Shown in pieces: positions 1 through 8,953 of a stretch of DNA of 64,000 nt. Origin of the DNA: Alicyclobacillaceae bacterium I2511 (GTDB lineage Bacteria > Bacillota > Bacilli > Alicyclobacillales > Alicyclobacillaceae); NCBI GenBank assembly GCA_003584005.1, contig QXHL01000011.1:1-64000 (forward strand), read 5' to 3'. The notes beneath the pieces were generated by a model. The model was given only the letters and a program-made list of their open reading frames with translations, made no database searches and was not told the DNA's origin. The position numbers were made by a program, and so were the translations under genes. The first letter of the stretch is position 1. The number at the start of each line of letters is the position of its first letter.

Positions 1-158
1 TTGTACAGTCATTTGCCACCGTTAACGGCCAGACTCCAGCCTAGGATGCCGTGATGCCGAAAGCGGAGAGCGAACAATAAGTAGAAAATGAGCCTAGGTA
101 AGTTTAGGTAAGTTTTCTGTAACGGTTGACAGGTATAAAATTGGTAGGAGAATTGCGC

Positions 159-187
159 TTGACTGTGGATAAATTAGGGGGGCTAAT
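159..187 (+). promoter_or_regulatory. Candidate promoter of holA
   Basis: A TTGACT box (159-164) is followed after 17 bases by GCTAAT (182-187), just upstream of holA. A second candidate TTGACA lies at 126-131 with a poor -10. The C-rich stretch that follows can pair with the G-run at 177-182, so the region might instead be a small hairpin. The call rests on spacing and partial consensus only. Confidence 0.3.
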
Positions 188-213
188 TTCCCCCTTTTGA
201 GGATGGATGCACA

Positions 214-1257
214 GTGTTATCGTGGCAGGAAGCAATGAAACATCTGCAACAGGAGCCGGTGGCCCCTGTATACACCCTGGTGGGCAATGAATGGCTGCTC
301 ATCCGCCAGTTTGTGCGGCAAGTAGCGTCGCGCTTTGTAATATCCGATGGCGGGGCGGCACTTAGGGGTTCAGAAGACTTCGAATCTGCCATCGTAGAGT
401 TTGATTATGAACAAGGGGGCAGCGTGCAAGCTATGCTGGCCTGCCAAACGGTGTCCCTGTTTTCGCAACAGGAAATTGTGAGATTCAGCAATCTGGGGTT
501 GCTCGCGCCGTCTACTAAGAGCAAGGGTGACGTGGACTGGTTGATTCCCTACCTTGCTAAACCTGCACCTGGAAAAGTTCTGATTGTGGAAGTGCCTGCT
601 GAAAAATTGGATGAACGAAAAAAAATCGTCAAACTCCTGCACCAGTATCCGGTGGTTGCCTGTCATGTGGATGAAGGCGAAGCATTACGGGTGGTAGCGG
701 AGATTGCTCATGCTCAAAATATAGAAATTGCGGAACGGCCGCTTAAAGAACTCTGTCGCCGGGTTGCTTCAGTTTCACAGGCTTCTTTAGAATTAAAAAA
801 ATTAGATAGTTATACCGGACACCAAGCGGTGGACTTAAATGCTGTTCGAGAGCTTGTGGCGGAACCCCTTGAAGACAATGTGTTTCACTGGATTGACGGG
901 GTGGTTCGAGGCAATTTGGGCAGCGTTTTTCACTCTTTGCGCGGGGTACGTTTAGCGGGGTATGACGAGTTGGCGTTGTTTGCTATGCTGGCGCGGCAAT
1001 TGCGGCTCATGTGGCATGCGAAGCGGTCCCAGCACACAGGAGTAAAATTGCAGGAGGTAGCCGCACAAGTGGGTGCACACCCCTATGCTTTGAAAATTGC
1101 TGCAGAACAAAGCAAAGGGTTGTCTGAACTCGCTTTAGCGAGTCTCATTAAAACCAGTGCGGACTTAGAATTTGCCGTCAAAACGGGGCGAGAAGATGCA
1201 GGGATGGCCTTGGAAAGAATGATTTTGTCCATTGCTGTGAGTGCAAAATCTGCTTAA
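214..1257 (+). CDS. holA: DNA polymerase III subunit delta (HolA)
   Basis: This is the clamp-loader delta subunit, which opens the beta sliding clamp within the replicative polymerase holoenzyme. The 347-residue product has the family's usual length. Its early segment (VYTLVGNEWLLIRQF) matches the delta N-terminal fold, the lid region follows, and the C-terminal helical collar contains the AMLARQLRLMW stretch. The start is GTG at 214, with GAGGATGG about 8 bases upstream. It lies next to rpsT in opposite orientation, as yqeN does in Bacillus. The identification comes from sequence pattern plus position. Confidence 0.9.
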   Translation: MLSWQEAMKHLQQEPVAPVYTLVGNEWLLIRQFVRQVASRFVISDGGAALRGSEDFESAIVEFDYEQGGSVQAMLACQTVSLFSQQEIVRFSNLGLLAPSTKSKGDVDWLIPYLAKPAPGKVLIVEVPAEKLDERKKIVKLLHQYPVVACHVDEGEALRVVAEIAHAQNIEIAERPLKELCRRVASVSQASLELKKLDSYTGHQAVDLNAVRELVAEPLEDNVFHWIDGVVRGNLGSVFHSLRGVRLAGYDELALFAMLARQLRLMWHAKRSQHTGVKLQEVAAQVGAHPYALKIAAEQSKGLSELALASLIKTSADLEFAVKTGREDAGMALERMILSIAVSAKSA

Positions 1258-1265
1258 AAGTGCGT

Positions 1266-1301
1266 GTCCGGAAAGGGGTCTGACTAGACCCCTTTCCGGA
1301 C
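1266..1301. terminator. Perfect 16-bp hairpin between convergent holA and rpsT
   Basis: Bases 1266-1281 are the exact reverse complement of 1286-1301, with a 4-base loop. It lies just after the holA stop and has no long T-run. It probably works as a terminator or RNA-stabilising hairpin for holA. The rest of the convergent gap up to 1540 shows no gene. Confidence 0.6.
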
Positions 1302-1540
1302 AACCTCTAAAAGTGTGCCTCTAAAATAATCATCTCTGGACAGCACCATGGATGCTGTGAAACCGTGCGAGCTTTGGACGAGCGATCAAAATAAAAATGG
1401 GCACGTTTTTGCGCGCGCCCGACAGGTCCTTTTCACACAGCACAATGGTTTCAACTTTAGTGGAACGAGTTCACTGTACAGTTCTATAAATTTGGCAACT
1501 TCCAATTGGTAATTTCCAAGTGTACTTTACAGTTGCAAGT

Positions 1541-1825
1541 TTACTCTGCAGTCGCTTGTTGCGCAACCGCTGCGTTGAAACGCCGTGTTAATCGAGACTT
1601 CTTGCGGTCGGCTGTATTACGATGAATAATCCCTTTGGTAGCGGCTTTATCCAAAGCTCTAGTTGCCACTTGCAAGGCAACATGGGCTTGTTCCACCTCG
1701 TGGTTGGCCAAGACGGACTCGAATTTTTTCACGCTGGTACGCAACGCAGACCGTAAAGACATATTGCGCAAAGTTCGACGCTCAGTAATACGGACACGTT
1801 TTTCCGCGGATTTGATGTTTGGCAA
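1541..1825 (-). CDS. rpsT: 30S ribosomal protein S20
   Basis: S20 binds 16S rRNA early in small-subunit assembly. The 94-residue product is highly basic, starts MPNIKSAEKRVRITERRTLRN and has the long helical arrangement of S20, with the HRNTADRKKSRLTRR motif near the end. A strong Shine-Dalgarno, AGGAGGTG on the minus strand, precedes the ATG. A TATAAT box on the minus strand lies at 1872-1877, but no good -35 was seen. It is a monocistronic gene, divergent from gpr. Confidence 0.97.
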   Translation of the reverse strand: MPNIKSAEKRVRITERRTLRNMSLRSALRTSVKKFESVLANHEVEQAHVALQVATRALDKAATKGIIHRNTADRKKSRLTRRFNAAVAQQATAE

Positions 1826-1945
1826 AATTTCACCTCCTCATTGAATACTGTTCCTAGAGGCTAACAGACGAATTATAGTCTACCATAGCGATTGCTGGAT
1901 AGCAATTTATCTGAGCCATTTGTCGTTTCACGTAGGTGGCAAAGG

Positions 1946-1975
1946 GTATGAGAAGCTGTGGGAACACACAGACTA
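1946..1975 (+). promoter_or_regulatory. Possible sigma-G promoter of gpr
   Basis: GTATG (1946-1950) fits the sigma-G -35 (GHATR). After 18 bases, CAGACTA (1969-1975) fits the -10 (CATnnTA) with one mismatch. gpr is forespore-expressed from sigma-F/sigma-G in Bacillus, so the location makes sense. The match is short and visual only. Confidence 0.4.
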
Positions 1976-2053
1976 GGGGGGATTTTCTGGGATGAAATGC
2001 GGGAGTGAAGTACTTTTTTGAGTGAATTACTTAGGGAGGCGACAGATTAATTC

Positions 2054-3115
2054 ATGAACCAGAAGAGTGCTCCCCCTCAGAGGGCGTCTGAGGCGGCCGT
2101 GGCAGGGCAAGACAAAGAAACGCTACTTTCGCGAGTTTGGAGTCCACGCACGGACTTAGCTGTGGAAGCCCATGAATTAGCCCACCAACGCACTGCAGTG
2201 GACAAAACGCCGCTGTCTGGTGTGACCCATCAACGACAGATGGTTGAGGGTGTTGAGGTGACTCGAATTCACGTGCATAACCGAGACGGTGCGAAAGCAA
2301 TGGGAAAGCCTTTAGGGCATTATGTGACCCTGTTTTCTCCAGCCATGCGACGTCATGATCCAGAGGCACACACAGATGTCGCACGGCTATTGGCGGAAGA
2401 ATTGCAGGGACTCATGAAATTACCCAAAAATGCCCGGGTGCTCGTGGTTGGATTGGGGAACTCTCATGTGACGCCGGATGCCTTGGGACCCAAGGTGGTG
2501 GAACGGATTTTTGTCACACGGCATCTGTTTGAGTCAATGCCCCAGACGGTGGGGGATGGATATCGAGTGGTATCTGCGGTGGCCCCAGGCGTTTTAGGAA
2601 TCACAGGGATTGAAACAGGCGAAATTATTCACGGAATTGTGGAACATGTGCATCCGGATGCTGTCGTGGCGGTGGATGCATTGGCATCGCGATCCCTTTC
2701 CCGTGTGAATGCAACGGTACAGCTAACAGACACCGGGATTCAACCAGGTTCGGGTGTGGGCAATAAACGCAAAGTTCTCGATGCACTCACACTCGGCTGT
2801 AAGGTGTTTGCCATTGGTGTACCGACGGTTGTAGATGCAGCCACCATTGCAAATGATGCAATGGATCTGGTGCTCCGGCAACTGGCCGACGCGGTACCTG
2901 GAAATGGAGCGAACGCAGTGTTTGATCCGTTGAGTGGACAAGAAAAATGGTTACTCATTCAAGAATTACTAGAACCTATGGAAAATAATTTAATGGTTAC
3001 ACCTAAGGAAGTCGATCAGTTTATTGAGGATACTGCAGACACGCTTGCCCGCGGGTTAAATATGGCGTTACATCCATCTGTCACAGCAGAGGAGGCAGCG
3101 GCGTTGTCTAAGTGA
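2054..3115 (+). CDS. gpr: Spore protease GPR
   Basis: GPR degrades small acid-soluble spore proteins at germination, releasing DNA and amino acids. The 353-residue product carries the family's N-terminal activation region, with the RTDLAVEAHE segment at about residues 34-43. This resembles both the self-cleavage site and the SASP target site. The central region (VVGLGNSHVTPDALGPKV) is the conserved catalytic part of peptidase family A25. The ATG at 2054 follows AGGGAGGCGAC. Length is slightly below the usual 360-370. It is convergent with, and overlaps by 8 bases, the lytic transglycosylase gene. Confidence 0.95.
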   Translation: MNQKSAPPQRASEAAVAGQDKETLLSRVWSPRTDLAVEAHELAHQRTAVDKTPLSGVTHQRQMVEGVEVTRIHVHNRDGAKAMGKPLGHYVTLFSPAMRRHDPEAHTDVARLLAEELQGLMKLPKNARVLVVGLGNSHVTPDALGPKVVERIFVTRHLFESMPQTVGDGYRVVSAVAPGVLGITGIETGEIIHGIVEHVHPDAVVAVDALASRSLSRVNATVQLTDTGIQPGSGVGNKRKVLDALTLGCKVFAIGVPTVVDAATIANDAMDLVLRQLADAVPGNGANAVFDPLSGQEKWLLIQELLEPMENNLMVTPKEVDQFIEDTADTLARGLNMALHPSVTAEEAAALSK

Positions 3116-3929
3116 TTCCCATTAGGGACAGGACGCGCGAGACATAAGATTGTGTTTCTCCAAAAGGAGGGATACCGCCATAGGCACGGACCGCGCCAGG
3201 TCCGGCGTTGTAAGCGGCTAAGGCTAAGGGGAGTTGTCCGAACTGTGTAAGCAATTGATGCATATATTGGGCAGATCCCTCAATACTTTGAAGCGGGTCC
3301 AAAGGATTCTTTACTCCCAGTGCGGCGGCTGTAGCAGGCATCAGCTGCATTAAACCGAGCGCACCCGCAGGACTGACGGCAGTCGGGTTCATGCCAGATT
3401 CTGCGGTGGCCAGCGCGGGGAGAAGTTGCAATGGAAGTCCATATTTTTCTCCAGCCCGTTGGAGGGCTGCAGCAATCGATTGGGATGGATGTGGGTTCCC
3501 TGAATTTTCACTTGTGTCCACAGCTTTGACTTCTGTCAGGCTAGCAGAAGTTTCAGCAAGGGGGGTGGATGTCTGCAAGGGTGTTGGCATTGTGGCCAAA
3601 TTTATCAGAGCCGACGAATTGCCGCTCATTTCCAATCCCCACTGTGCTGCAAGAATATTCATTTCCCACAGCCACAAGGGGACCCCGAATGTGCCCGCGA
3701 GAATATTGGTATTGGGGATGGCAATGCTGTCTGGAGAAGCTTTTACTTGTTGGGACAAGGCGGCTAAAACTTGTTCAAATGTGGACGACAGTACTGAATT
3801 TGTTGATGTAGGACAGATTTCATTCAACAGATTGTTTTGAGTGGCACTGATTGATGGCCTGCTTAATTCTGTGTTTATGTTCATTGCCACCCATGGGGCC
3901 GAAGTGGACAACAGGCTGTCACTGGTCAT
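3108..3929 (-). CDS. Lytic transglycosylase with SLT domain
   Basis: This is a 273-residue protein with a C-terminal soluble lytic transglycosylase domain, about residues 150-273. Seen there are the catalytic-Glu segment ALATAESGMNPTAVSP, GLMQLMPATAAALG, and the AYNAGPGAV motif. Such enzymes cleave peptidoglycan between MurNAc and GlcNAc, forming 1,6-anhydromuramic acid. The N-terminal half is Ser/Thr/Asn-rich and carries no obvious signal peptide. In this it resembles B. subtilis CwlQ (YjbJ) rather than a secreted lysozyme. A GAGGG Shine-Dalgarno precedes the ATG at 3929. It occupies the gpr-downstream slot where spoIIP usually lies, but on the opposite strand. Confidence 0.88.
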   Translation of the reverse strand: MTSDSLLSTSAPWVAMNINTELSRPSISATQNNLLNEICPTSTNSVLSSTFEQVLAALSQQVKASPDSIAIPNTNILAGTFGVPLWLWEMNILAAQWGLEMSGNSSALINLATMPTPLQTSTPLAETSASLTEVKAVDTSENSGNPHPSQSIAAALQRAGEKYGLPLQLLPALATAESGMNPTAVSPAGALGLMQLMPATAAALGVKNPLDPLQSIEGSAQYMHQLLTQFGQLPLALAAYNAGPGAVRAYGGIPPFGETQSYVSRVLSLMGIT

Positions 3930-4102
3930 AAAGACACACGTCCCTCTCTGGTTGTCTGTTGAAAAATTCGCGGTGACATCTGGCAGTCCCTGCTACAAAC
4001 ATAAAATTTCGTCGTATTTTTCGTCGTTAGAGTGATAATCTCGCCCCTAACTTCATAGAGATTTACTAGATTCATAGTGGCGGGAAAACGGGGGAATGGA
4101 CG

Positions 4103-4636
4103 ATGAATCGCTCCATGATGCGGGTGAAACGCTGGTTGAAGCATGGCGTAGCTGTTTTGCTATTTACCTTTTTAATGGTAGGGGCAGGTGCTGCTGCGCT
4201 CTCAGCATTTGCTGCAGGGATTAGCCTGCTCTCGAAAGTACAGGGCCCGTCCCTGATGCCCCTGGCAGTCCCTGTGCAGACGTCGTCACAGGGACAGGCA
4301 ACATCATCGGTCCCCGCTTTGCCGACGACCACAGGCACAGCTTTGGCGCAAGTTCCACCACAAGACTTACCCCCCTTTCAAGAACCTACCGCTTCCACAT
4401 CCCAGCGTCAAAACTTAGTGTCTCAACTCAATCAGCAATTAGATGCAATGCATAGTCCAGTAGGCAATGCCCTGGACAGTGGCGGGGTGTTGATGGGTCA
4501 AACGATTGAACAAACCTTTGGATCCGTACTCGCGGGAGTATTGAAGACGCTTTTTCTTGAGCAGAGTGGATCTGCGGACAATGCAGTGAATGCAGTAAAT
4601 ACAGTGAATGCAGTTACTGCTAGCAACGGTCAGTGA
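4103..4636 (+). CDS. Small membrane-anchored protein at the yqxA/spoIIP position
   Basis: The product is 177 residues. A basic N-terminus is followed by one membrane segment (about residues 14-40), then a long Ser/Thr/Gln/Pro-rich linker. A short amphipathic stretch (IEQTFGSVLAGVLKTLFLEQ) follows at about 135-154, and the C-terminal end has a small tandem repeat (NAVNAVNTVNAV). I do not recognise a catalytic domain. Its place just before lepA matches yqxA of B. subtilis, whose product also has an N-terminal membrane segment and a C-terminal amphipathic part, so a distant YqxA-like protein is possible. It lacks the SpoIIP amidase domain. It is divergent from the transglycosylase gene. Confidence 0.6.
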   Translation: MNRSMMRVKRWLKHGVAVLLFTFLMVGAGAAALSAFAAGISLLSKVQGPSLMPLAVPVQTSSQGQATSSVPALPTTTGTALAQVPPQDLPPFQEPTASTSQRQNLVSQLNQQLDAMHSPVGNALDSGGVLMGQTIEQTFGSVLAGVLKTLFLEQSGSADNAVNAVNTVNAVTASNGQ

Positions 4637-4658
4637 TAAGCCAGCCCAAATGATAGCT

Positions 4659-4687
4659 TTGATTTAGGAAAGGGGAACCTCTATAAT
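4659..4687 (+). promoter_or_regulatory. Sigma-A promoter upstream of lepA
   Basis: TTGATT (4659-4664) and a perfect TATAAT (4682-4687) are separated by exactly 17 bases. They lie about 70 bases before the lepA start, so lepA-hemW can be transcribed independently of the upstream sporulation-type genes. Confidence 0.65.
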
Positions 4688-4761
4688 TGAGCGTCAGAGG
4701 TAGCGAGGAATCTGGCTAAATCGAATCTGGATAAATCAATGGACAAGGATGGAGCCGTGTG

Positions 4762-6567
4762 ATGACTCAAGGTAAACAAAAGTATATTCGCAATTTCTCC
4801 ATTATTGCTCATATCGATCACGGAAAATCCACCTTGGCGGACCGGATTCTCGAGTATACAGGGGCTGTAGCAAAACGGGATATGCAAGAACAGCTGCTGG
4901 ATCAAATGGACTTGGAACGGGAACGGGGCATCACCATTAAACTACAAGCCGTACGTTTGAACTACCAGGCTGAGGATGGGCAGATATACGAACTTAACCT
5001 GATTGACACCCCAGGGCATGTTGATTTTACTTATGAGGTGTCACGCAGTTTGGCGGCTTGTGAGGGCGCACTGCTGGTGGTGGATGCAGCACAGGGGATT
5101 GAGGCGCAGACGCTGGCCAACGTTTATCTGGCATTAGACAACAATTTAGAAATCATCCCTGTAATTAATAAAATTGATCTGCCCTCTGCAGATCCACAAA
5201 AAGTGAAACAAGAAATTGAAGATATTATTGGGCTGGATGCGAGTGAGGCTGTTCTGGCATCCGCAAAAACAGGGGTGGGGATTCCCCAAATTTTAGAACA
5301 AATTGTAAAAAAAATTCCGCCTCCGCAAGGGGTGGAGGTCGCCCCCCTGCAGGCACTCGTGTTTGATTCACACTATGACGCCTACCGGGGTGTGATTGTG
5401 TACGTCCGAGTGGTCAATGGACAACTCCGTTCCGGGATGAAGATTCGTATGATGTTCACACAGGCAGAGTTTGAGGTCAGTGAAGTGGGGACTTTTAAAC
5501 CGACGATGCAACCGGGAGATACTTTGACGGTTGGAGAGGTTGGGTACTTTGCGGCCAACATCAAAACGGTCCGAGATACTCGGGTGGGAGATACGGTTAC
5601 AGGGGTCGAGGACCCAGCGGCCCAGCCGTTGCCTGGCTATCGTAAGGCGAACCCAGTCGTATTTTGCGGGCTCTATCCGGTGGATAGCAATAACTATCAT
5701 GACTTGCGTGATGCTTTAGAAAAACTAATTCTTAATGATGCAGCCTTGACTTTTGAGCCAGAGACATCCAACGCCTTGGGCTTTGGATTCCGCTGTGGTT
5801 TTCTTGGTTTGTTGCATATGGAAATTGTCCAAGAACGCCTGGAACGGGAATATCAATTAGAACTCATTACCACAGCTCCCAGTGTCGTGTACCAGGTGTA
5901 TTTGACCGACGGCAGTGTGCAATTCATTGACAACCCAAGTGAGATGCCGACACCGGATCGGGCCGAACGCGTGGATGAACTGTACGTGAAGGCGTCCATT
6001 ATGGTGCCTAACGAGTTTGTCGGGACAGTGATGGAATTGTGTCAAGAAAAACGGGGGAACTATCGCGACATGCAATATCTGGACTCCTCACGAGTCACCT
6101 TGACCTACGAATTACCGTTGGCGGAAATCGTGTACGATTTCTTTGATCGCTTGAAATCAGCCACACGGGGATATGCCTCATTTGATTATGTGTTGATTGG
6201 TTATCAACCGTCTGACCTAGTGAAGATGGACATTCTGTTGAATGGGGAAGTTGTGGATGCTCTGTCTTTTATTGTACATCGAGACAGGGCCTATAACCGC
6301 GGTCGTGTCTTATGTGAGAAATTGAAGAAATTGATTCCTCGGCAGATGTTTGAGGTGCCCATTCAAGCGGCGATTGGCAACCGGGTGGTTGCACGGGAGA
6401 CCATTCGAGCCATGCGCAAAAATGTTTTGGCCAAGTGCTACGGAGGGGATATCAGCCGCAAACGCAAATTGCTAGAGAAGCAAAAAGAGGGCAAAAAGCG
6501 CATGAAGCAAGTGGGCAGTGTGGAGGTGCCACAGGAAGCGTTTATGGCAGTATTGAAAATGGAGTGA
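4762..6567 (+). CDS. lepA: Elongation factor 4 (LepA)
   Basis: LepA is a ribosome-associated GTPase that can back-translocate stalled ribosomes and affects initiation and ribosome assembly. The 601-residue product opens with [20 protein letters not shown] (P-loop). It carries RGITIK (switch I), DTPGHVDF (G3) and NKIDLP (G4), then domains II, III and V and the LepA-specific C-terminal domain ([20 protein letters not shown]). ATG 4762 is preferred over GTG 4759 because GGATGGAG ends 8 bases before it. hemW follows within 8 bases, as in Bacillus. Confidence 0.97.
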   Translation: MTQGKQKYIRNFSIIAHIDHGKSTLADRILEYTGAVAKRDMQEQLLDQMDLERERGITIKLQAVRLNYQAEDGQIYELNLIDTPGHVDFTYEVSRSLAACEGALLVVDAAQGIEAQTLANVYLALDNNLEIIPVINKIDLPSADPQKVKQEIEDIIGLDASEAVLASAKTGVGIPQILEQIVKKIPPPQGVEVAPLQALVFDSHYDAYRGVIVYVRVVNGQLRSGMKIRMMFTQAEFEVSEVGTFKPTMQPGDTLTVGEVGYFAANIKTVRDTRVGDTVTGVEDPAAQPLPGYRKANPVVFCGLYPVDSNNYHDLRDALEKLILNDAALTFEPETSNALGFGFRCGFLGLLHMEIVQERLEREYQLELITTAPSVVYQVYLTDGSVQFIDNPSEMPTPDRAERVDELYVKASIMVPNEFVGTVMELCQEKRGNYRDMQYLDSSRVTLTYELPLAEIVYDFFDRLKSATRGYASFDYVLIGYQPSDLVKMDILLNGEVVDALSFIVHRDRAYNRGRVLCEKLKKLIPRQMFEVPIQAAIGNRVVARETIRAMRKNVLAKCYGGDISRKRKLLEKQKEGKKRMKQVGSVEVPQEAFMAVLKME

Positions 6568-6574
6568 GCCTGGG

Positions 6575-7762
6575 TTGTGTGCTTATACACAGAAATCTCG
6601 AGTTTTTGCCGATACCCTCAGGAACGAGGCTGTCAGTTCCCTATATGTACACATTCCATTTTGTGCCCACCGTTGTTATTATTGTGATTTTGTGACGGCA
6701 ATTGCTCCTGAAACGGTGGTGGAGGCCTACTTATCTGCTTTGGCTTGCGATTTGCAATCGCTGGCATTGACAAGTGAAGTGCCTTTGCAAACGGTCTTTT
6801 TTGGGGGGGGCACTCCGACGTATTTAAGTACTCAACAATTAGATGAAATGTTGACTCATTTACACCATCGCTTCCGGATTGCCGACACGGCAGAGATGAC
6901 CATGGAGGCCAACCCGGAATCAATTTCTCCTGAAAAGTTAAAAGTGTTGCGTGACCATCAAGTGACTCGATTGAGTCTAGGGGTGCAAACCATGCAATCC
7001 AGGCTGTTGAAAAATATTGGCCGTTTGCATGATGGAAAAACCGTTCTGAACAGTATTGAGATGGCGGCACAGTCCGGGTTTACCCACCTGAGTATAGATT
7101 TAATATTTGGCTTGCCGGGTCAAACTCTGGCAGATGTCCAATCAGATTTGGCCCTTGTGGCCCAGCTTCCAGTCGATCACGTTTCCGCATATTGGCTGCA
7201 GGTGGAGCCGGGTACCCCATTTGCCCGCTGGCAGGCAGCAGGCAAATTGAACCTACCCGGGGAGGACACGGAAGCGGATATGTATGATGAAATTCGTACA
7301 TCTTTGCAAAATATCCACCTTTCCCAGTACGAGGTGAGTAATTTTGCGCGTCCCGGCGCACAGTCGAAACACAATTTGGTTTATTGGCATAATGAACCTT
7401 ACCTGGCGGCGGGTGTAGGGGCATCGTCCTATGCTTATGGCCTGCGAGAGCGCCGCGAGCCACGGGTGAAAGAGTATATTCGCCGCATTACTGCCGGAGA
7501 GTCACCAATTATTGAAAGCCAGTCGGTTACCGCGGTCGTAGCGGCACAAGACACCATGATGCTCGGTCTTCGTCTGCGGGAAGGAGTGGGCCGCCAACGT
7601 TTTTTTGTCCGTCATGGCGTAGAGATGGAAGCAGTATTTGGCACTGCCATTGAGTCCTTGGTTGCACAAGGCCTGTTGCAATGGCAAGGGGACCAGCTGT
7701 CACTGACAGAGCGTGCATGGCCGATAGCCAACCTGGTTTTTGCCGAGTTTGTGGAGCCCTGA
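6575..7762 (+). CDS. hemW: Radical SAM protein HemW, heme chaperone
   Basis: HemW is related to coproporphyrinogen dehydrogenase HemN but acts as a heme-binding chaperone in the family members studied. The radical SAM cluster motif is seen in HIPFCAHRCYYCDF (CxxxCxxC). It is followed by FFGGGTPTYLS, the SAM-binding GGGTP loop, and by SLGVQTMQ. A C-terminal HemN-like domain completes the 395 residues. TTG 6575 is the only plausible start before the cluster. The gene follows lepA directly and probably shares its transcript. Confidence 0.93.
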   Translation: MCAYTQKSRVFADTLRNEAVSSLYVHIPFCAHRCYYCDFVTAIAPETVVEAYLSALACDLQSLALTSEVPLQTVFFGGGTPTYLSTQQLDEMLTHLHHRFRIADTAEMTMEANPESISPEKLKVLRDHQVTRLSLGVQTMQSRLLKNIGRLHDGKTVLNSIEMAAQSGFTHLSIDLIFGLPGQTLADVQSDLALVAQLPVDHVSAYWLQVEPGTPFARWQAAGKLNLPGEDTEADMYDEIRTSLQNIHLSQYEVSNFARPGAQSKHNLVYWHNEPYLAAGVGASSYAYGLRERREPRVKEYIRRITAGESPIIESQSVTAVVAAQDTMMLGLRLREGVGRQRFFVRHGVEMEAVFGTAIESLVAQGLLQWQGDQLSLTERAWPIANLVFAEFVEP

Positions 7763-7771
7763 GTGGATTCA

Positions 7772-7800
7772 TTGACTTTTCGGCACACACTTGCTATTTT
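7772..7800 (+). promoter_or_regulatory. Sigma-A promoter of the hrcA operon
   Basis: TTGACT (7772-7777) is followed after 17 bases by TATTTT (7795-7800). An extended TG element lies just before the -10 (TTGCTATTTT). It overlaps the hemW stop region and is directly followed by the CIRCE operator. Confidence 0.8.
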
Positions 7801-7812
7801 CATGTTGTGGGA

Positions 7813-7839
7813 TTAGCACTCGTTGCAGTAAAGTGCTAA
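7813..7839 (+). promoter_or_regulatory. CIRCE operator (HrcA binding site)
   Basis: TTAGCACTC (7813-7821), nine spacer bases, then AAGTGCTAA (7831-7839). The consensus right arm is GAGTGCTAA, so one base departs from perfect symmetry. It lies at the predicted transcription start of hrcA-grpE-dnaK-dnaJ, where HrcA binding blocks transcription until heat shock titrates GroE. Confidence 0.95.
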
Positions 7840-7864
7840 TAGAACAGGGCTGGGGGAGATTTTG

Positions 7865-8905
7865 ATGTTGACACCCAGGCAGCAACTTATCTTGAGTGTG
7901 ATTGTCGAGGATTATGTGCAGTCCGCTGAACCTGTGGGGTCTCGCACATTGTCTAAACACGAACGTTTTCACCTTAGCTCGGCCACAATTCGAAACGAGA
8001 TGGCAGACTTGGAGGAATTGGGTTTTTTGGACCAACCTCATGCCTCTGCGGGACGTATTCCATCGCAGAAAGGGTACCGTTATTATGTGGACCACTTAAC
8101 TTCGGAGGGGCGTTTGGACGGGGAGACGGTTCTCGCACTACAGGATTTGTTCCGTCAGCGCATGGATGAATGGGAACGGGTGGCCCATCAAACTTCGGTG
8201 GTGTTGTCACAGCTTACGCAGTACACCACAATTGTTTTAGGGCCGCACATTCATCAAGAACGGATTAAGCAGATTCAACTCATTCCATTAGGTGGCGCGA
8301 AAGCGGTAGCTATTTTAGTAACAGACGCCGGCCAAGTGACCAGTAGGCAGGTCCAATTATCTGACGACATCCCAGCTGAACACGTCGCGGGGATGGTCCA
8401 TTTGCTAAACCAGCGGTTAACGGGCACTCCTTTGTTTCGCTTAGGATCCCGCATGTACAAGGAACTGGCCAGTGAGATTGGCTCCGTGCTGGAACACTAT
8501 GAGGATGCCTTGTTGGTTTTAGACGAATTGGCTAAAGCGGCGAGTGCGAGCCAGCGGGTTTTTGTTGGCGGCACGACAAATATCCTTTCGCAACCGGAGT
8601 TTCGTGACGTGGATAAAGTGAAACCCTTGCTGGAGATGCTGGAACAACCAGACTGGGTTGCGGCAGTATTGTCACTTCAACCCAAGGCGGGTGTAAAGGT
8701 ACGCATTGGCTTGGAAAACGGGTTGCCCACCCTACAGTCTTGTACCGTTATTTCCGCAACCTATCGGGTGGCGGGGGTGCCAGTCGGGAGTGTTGGCATC
8801 ATTGGCCCTACGCGAATGCACTACGAACGGGTGATTCGCATCTTGGATTACACGTCACAGGTGCTCAGCCGTGCGATGACGGAACGGCTGTCAGGGAAAA
8901 AATAG
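7865..8905 (+). CDS. hrcA: Heat-inducible transcription repressor HrcA
   Basis: HrcA represses class I heat-shock genes through CIRCE. The 346-residue product begins with a winged-helix domain (LTPRQQLILSVIVEDYVQS), including the recognition region LSSATIRNEMADLEELGFL. It also has QPHASAGRIPSQKGYRYYVD and the GAF-like and dimerisation regions, ending with the YERVIRILDYTSQ segment. ATG 7865 follows GGGGGAG by 6 bases. First gene of the operon, so it is autoregulated. Confidence 0.97.
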   Translation: MLTPRQQLILSVIVEDYVQSAEPVGSRTLSKHERFHLSSATIRNEMADLEELGFLDQPHASAGRIPSQKGYRYYVDHLTSEGRLDGETVLALQDLFRQRMDEWERVAHQTSVVLSQLTQYTTIVLGPHIHQERIKQIQLIPLGGAKAVAILVTDAGQVTSRQVQLSDDIPAEHVAGMVHLLNQRLTGTPLFRLGSRMYKELASEIGSVLEHYEDALLVLDELAKAASASQRVFVGGTTNILSQPEFRDVDKVKPLLEMLEQPDWVAAVLSLQPKAGVKVRIGLENGLPTLQSCTVISATYRVAGVPVGSVGIIGPTRMHYERVIRILDYTSQVLSRAMTERLSGKK

Positions 8906-8953
8906 TTCAGTGGTTTCATTGCTACCTGGCGATGAAGGAGGCACAATCTCGTC

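Noticed and set aside
1-60. Open frames running in from the left edge that could be the end of comEC, which often precedes holA
   Set aside because: Only 13-17 codons remain before a stop and no recognisable motif is present.
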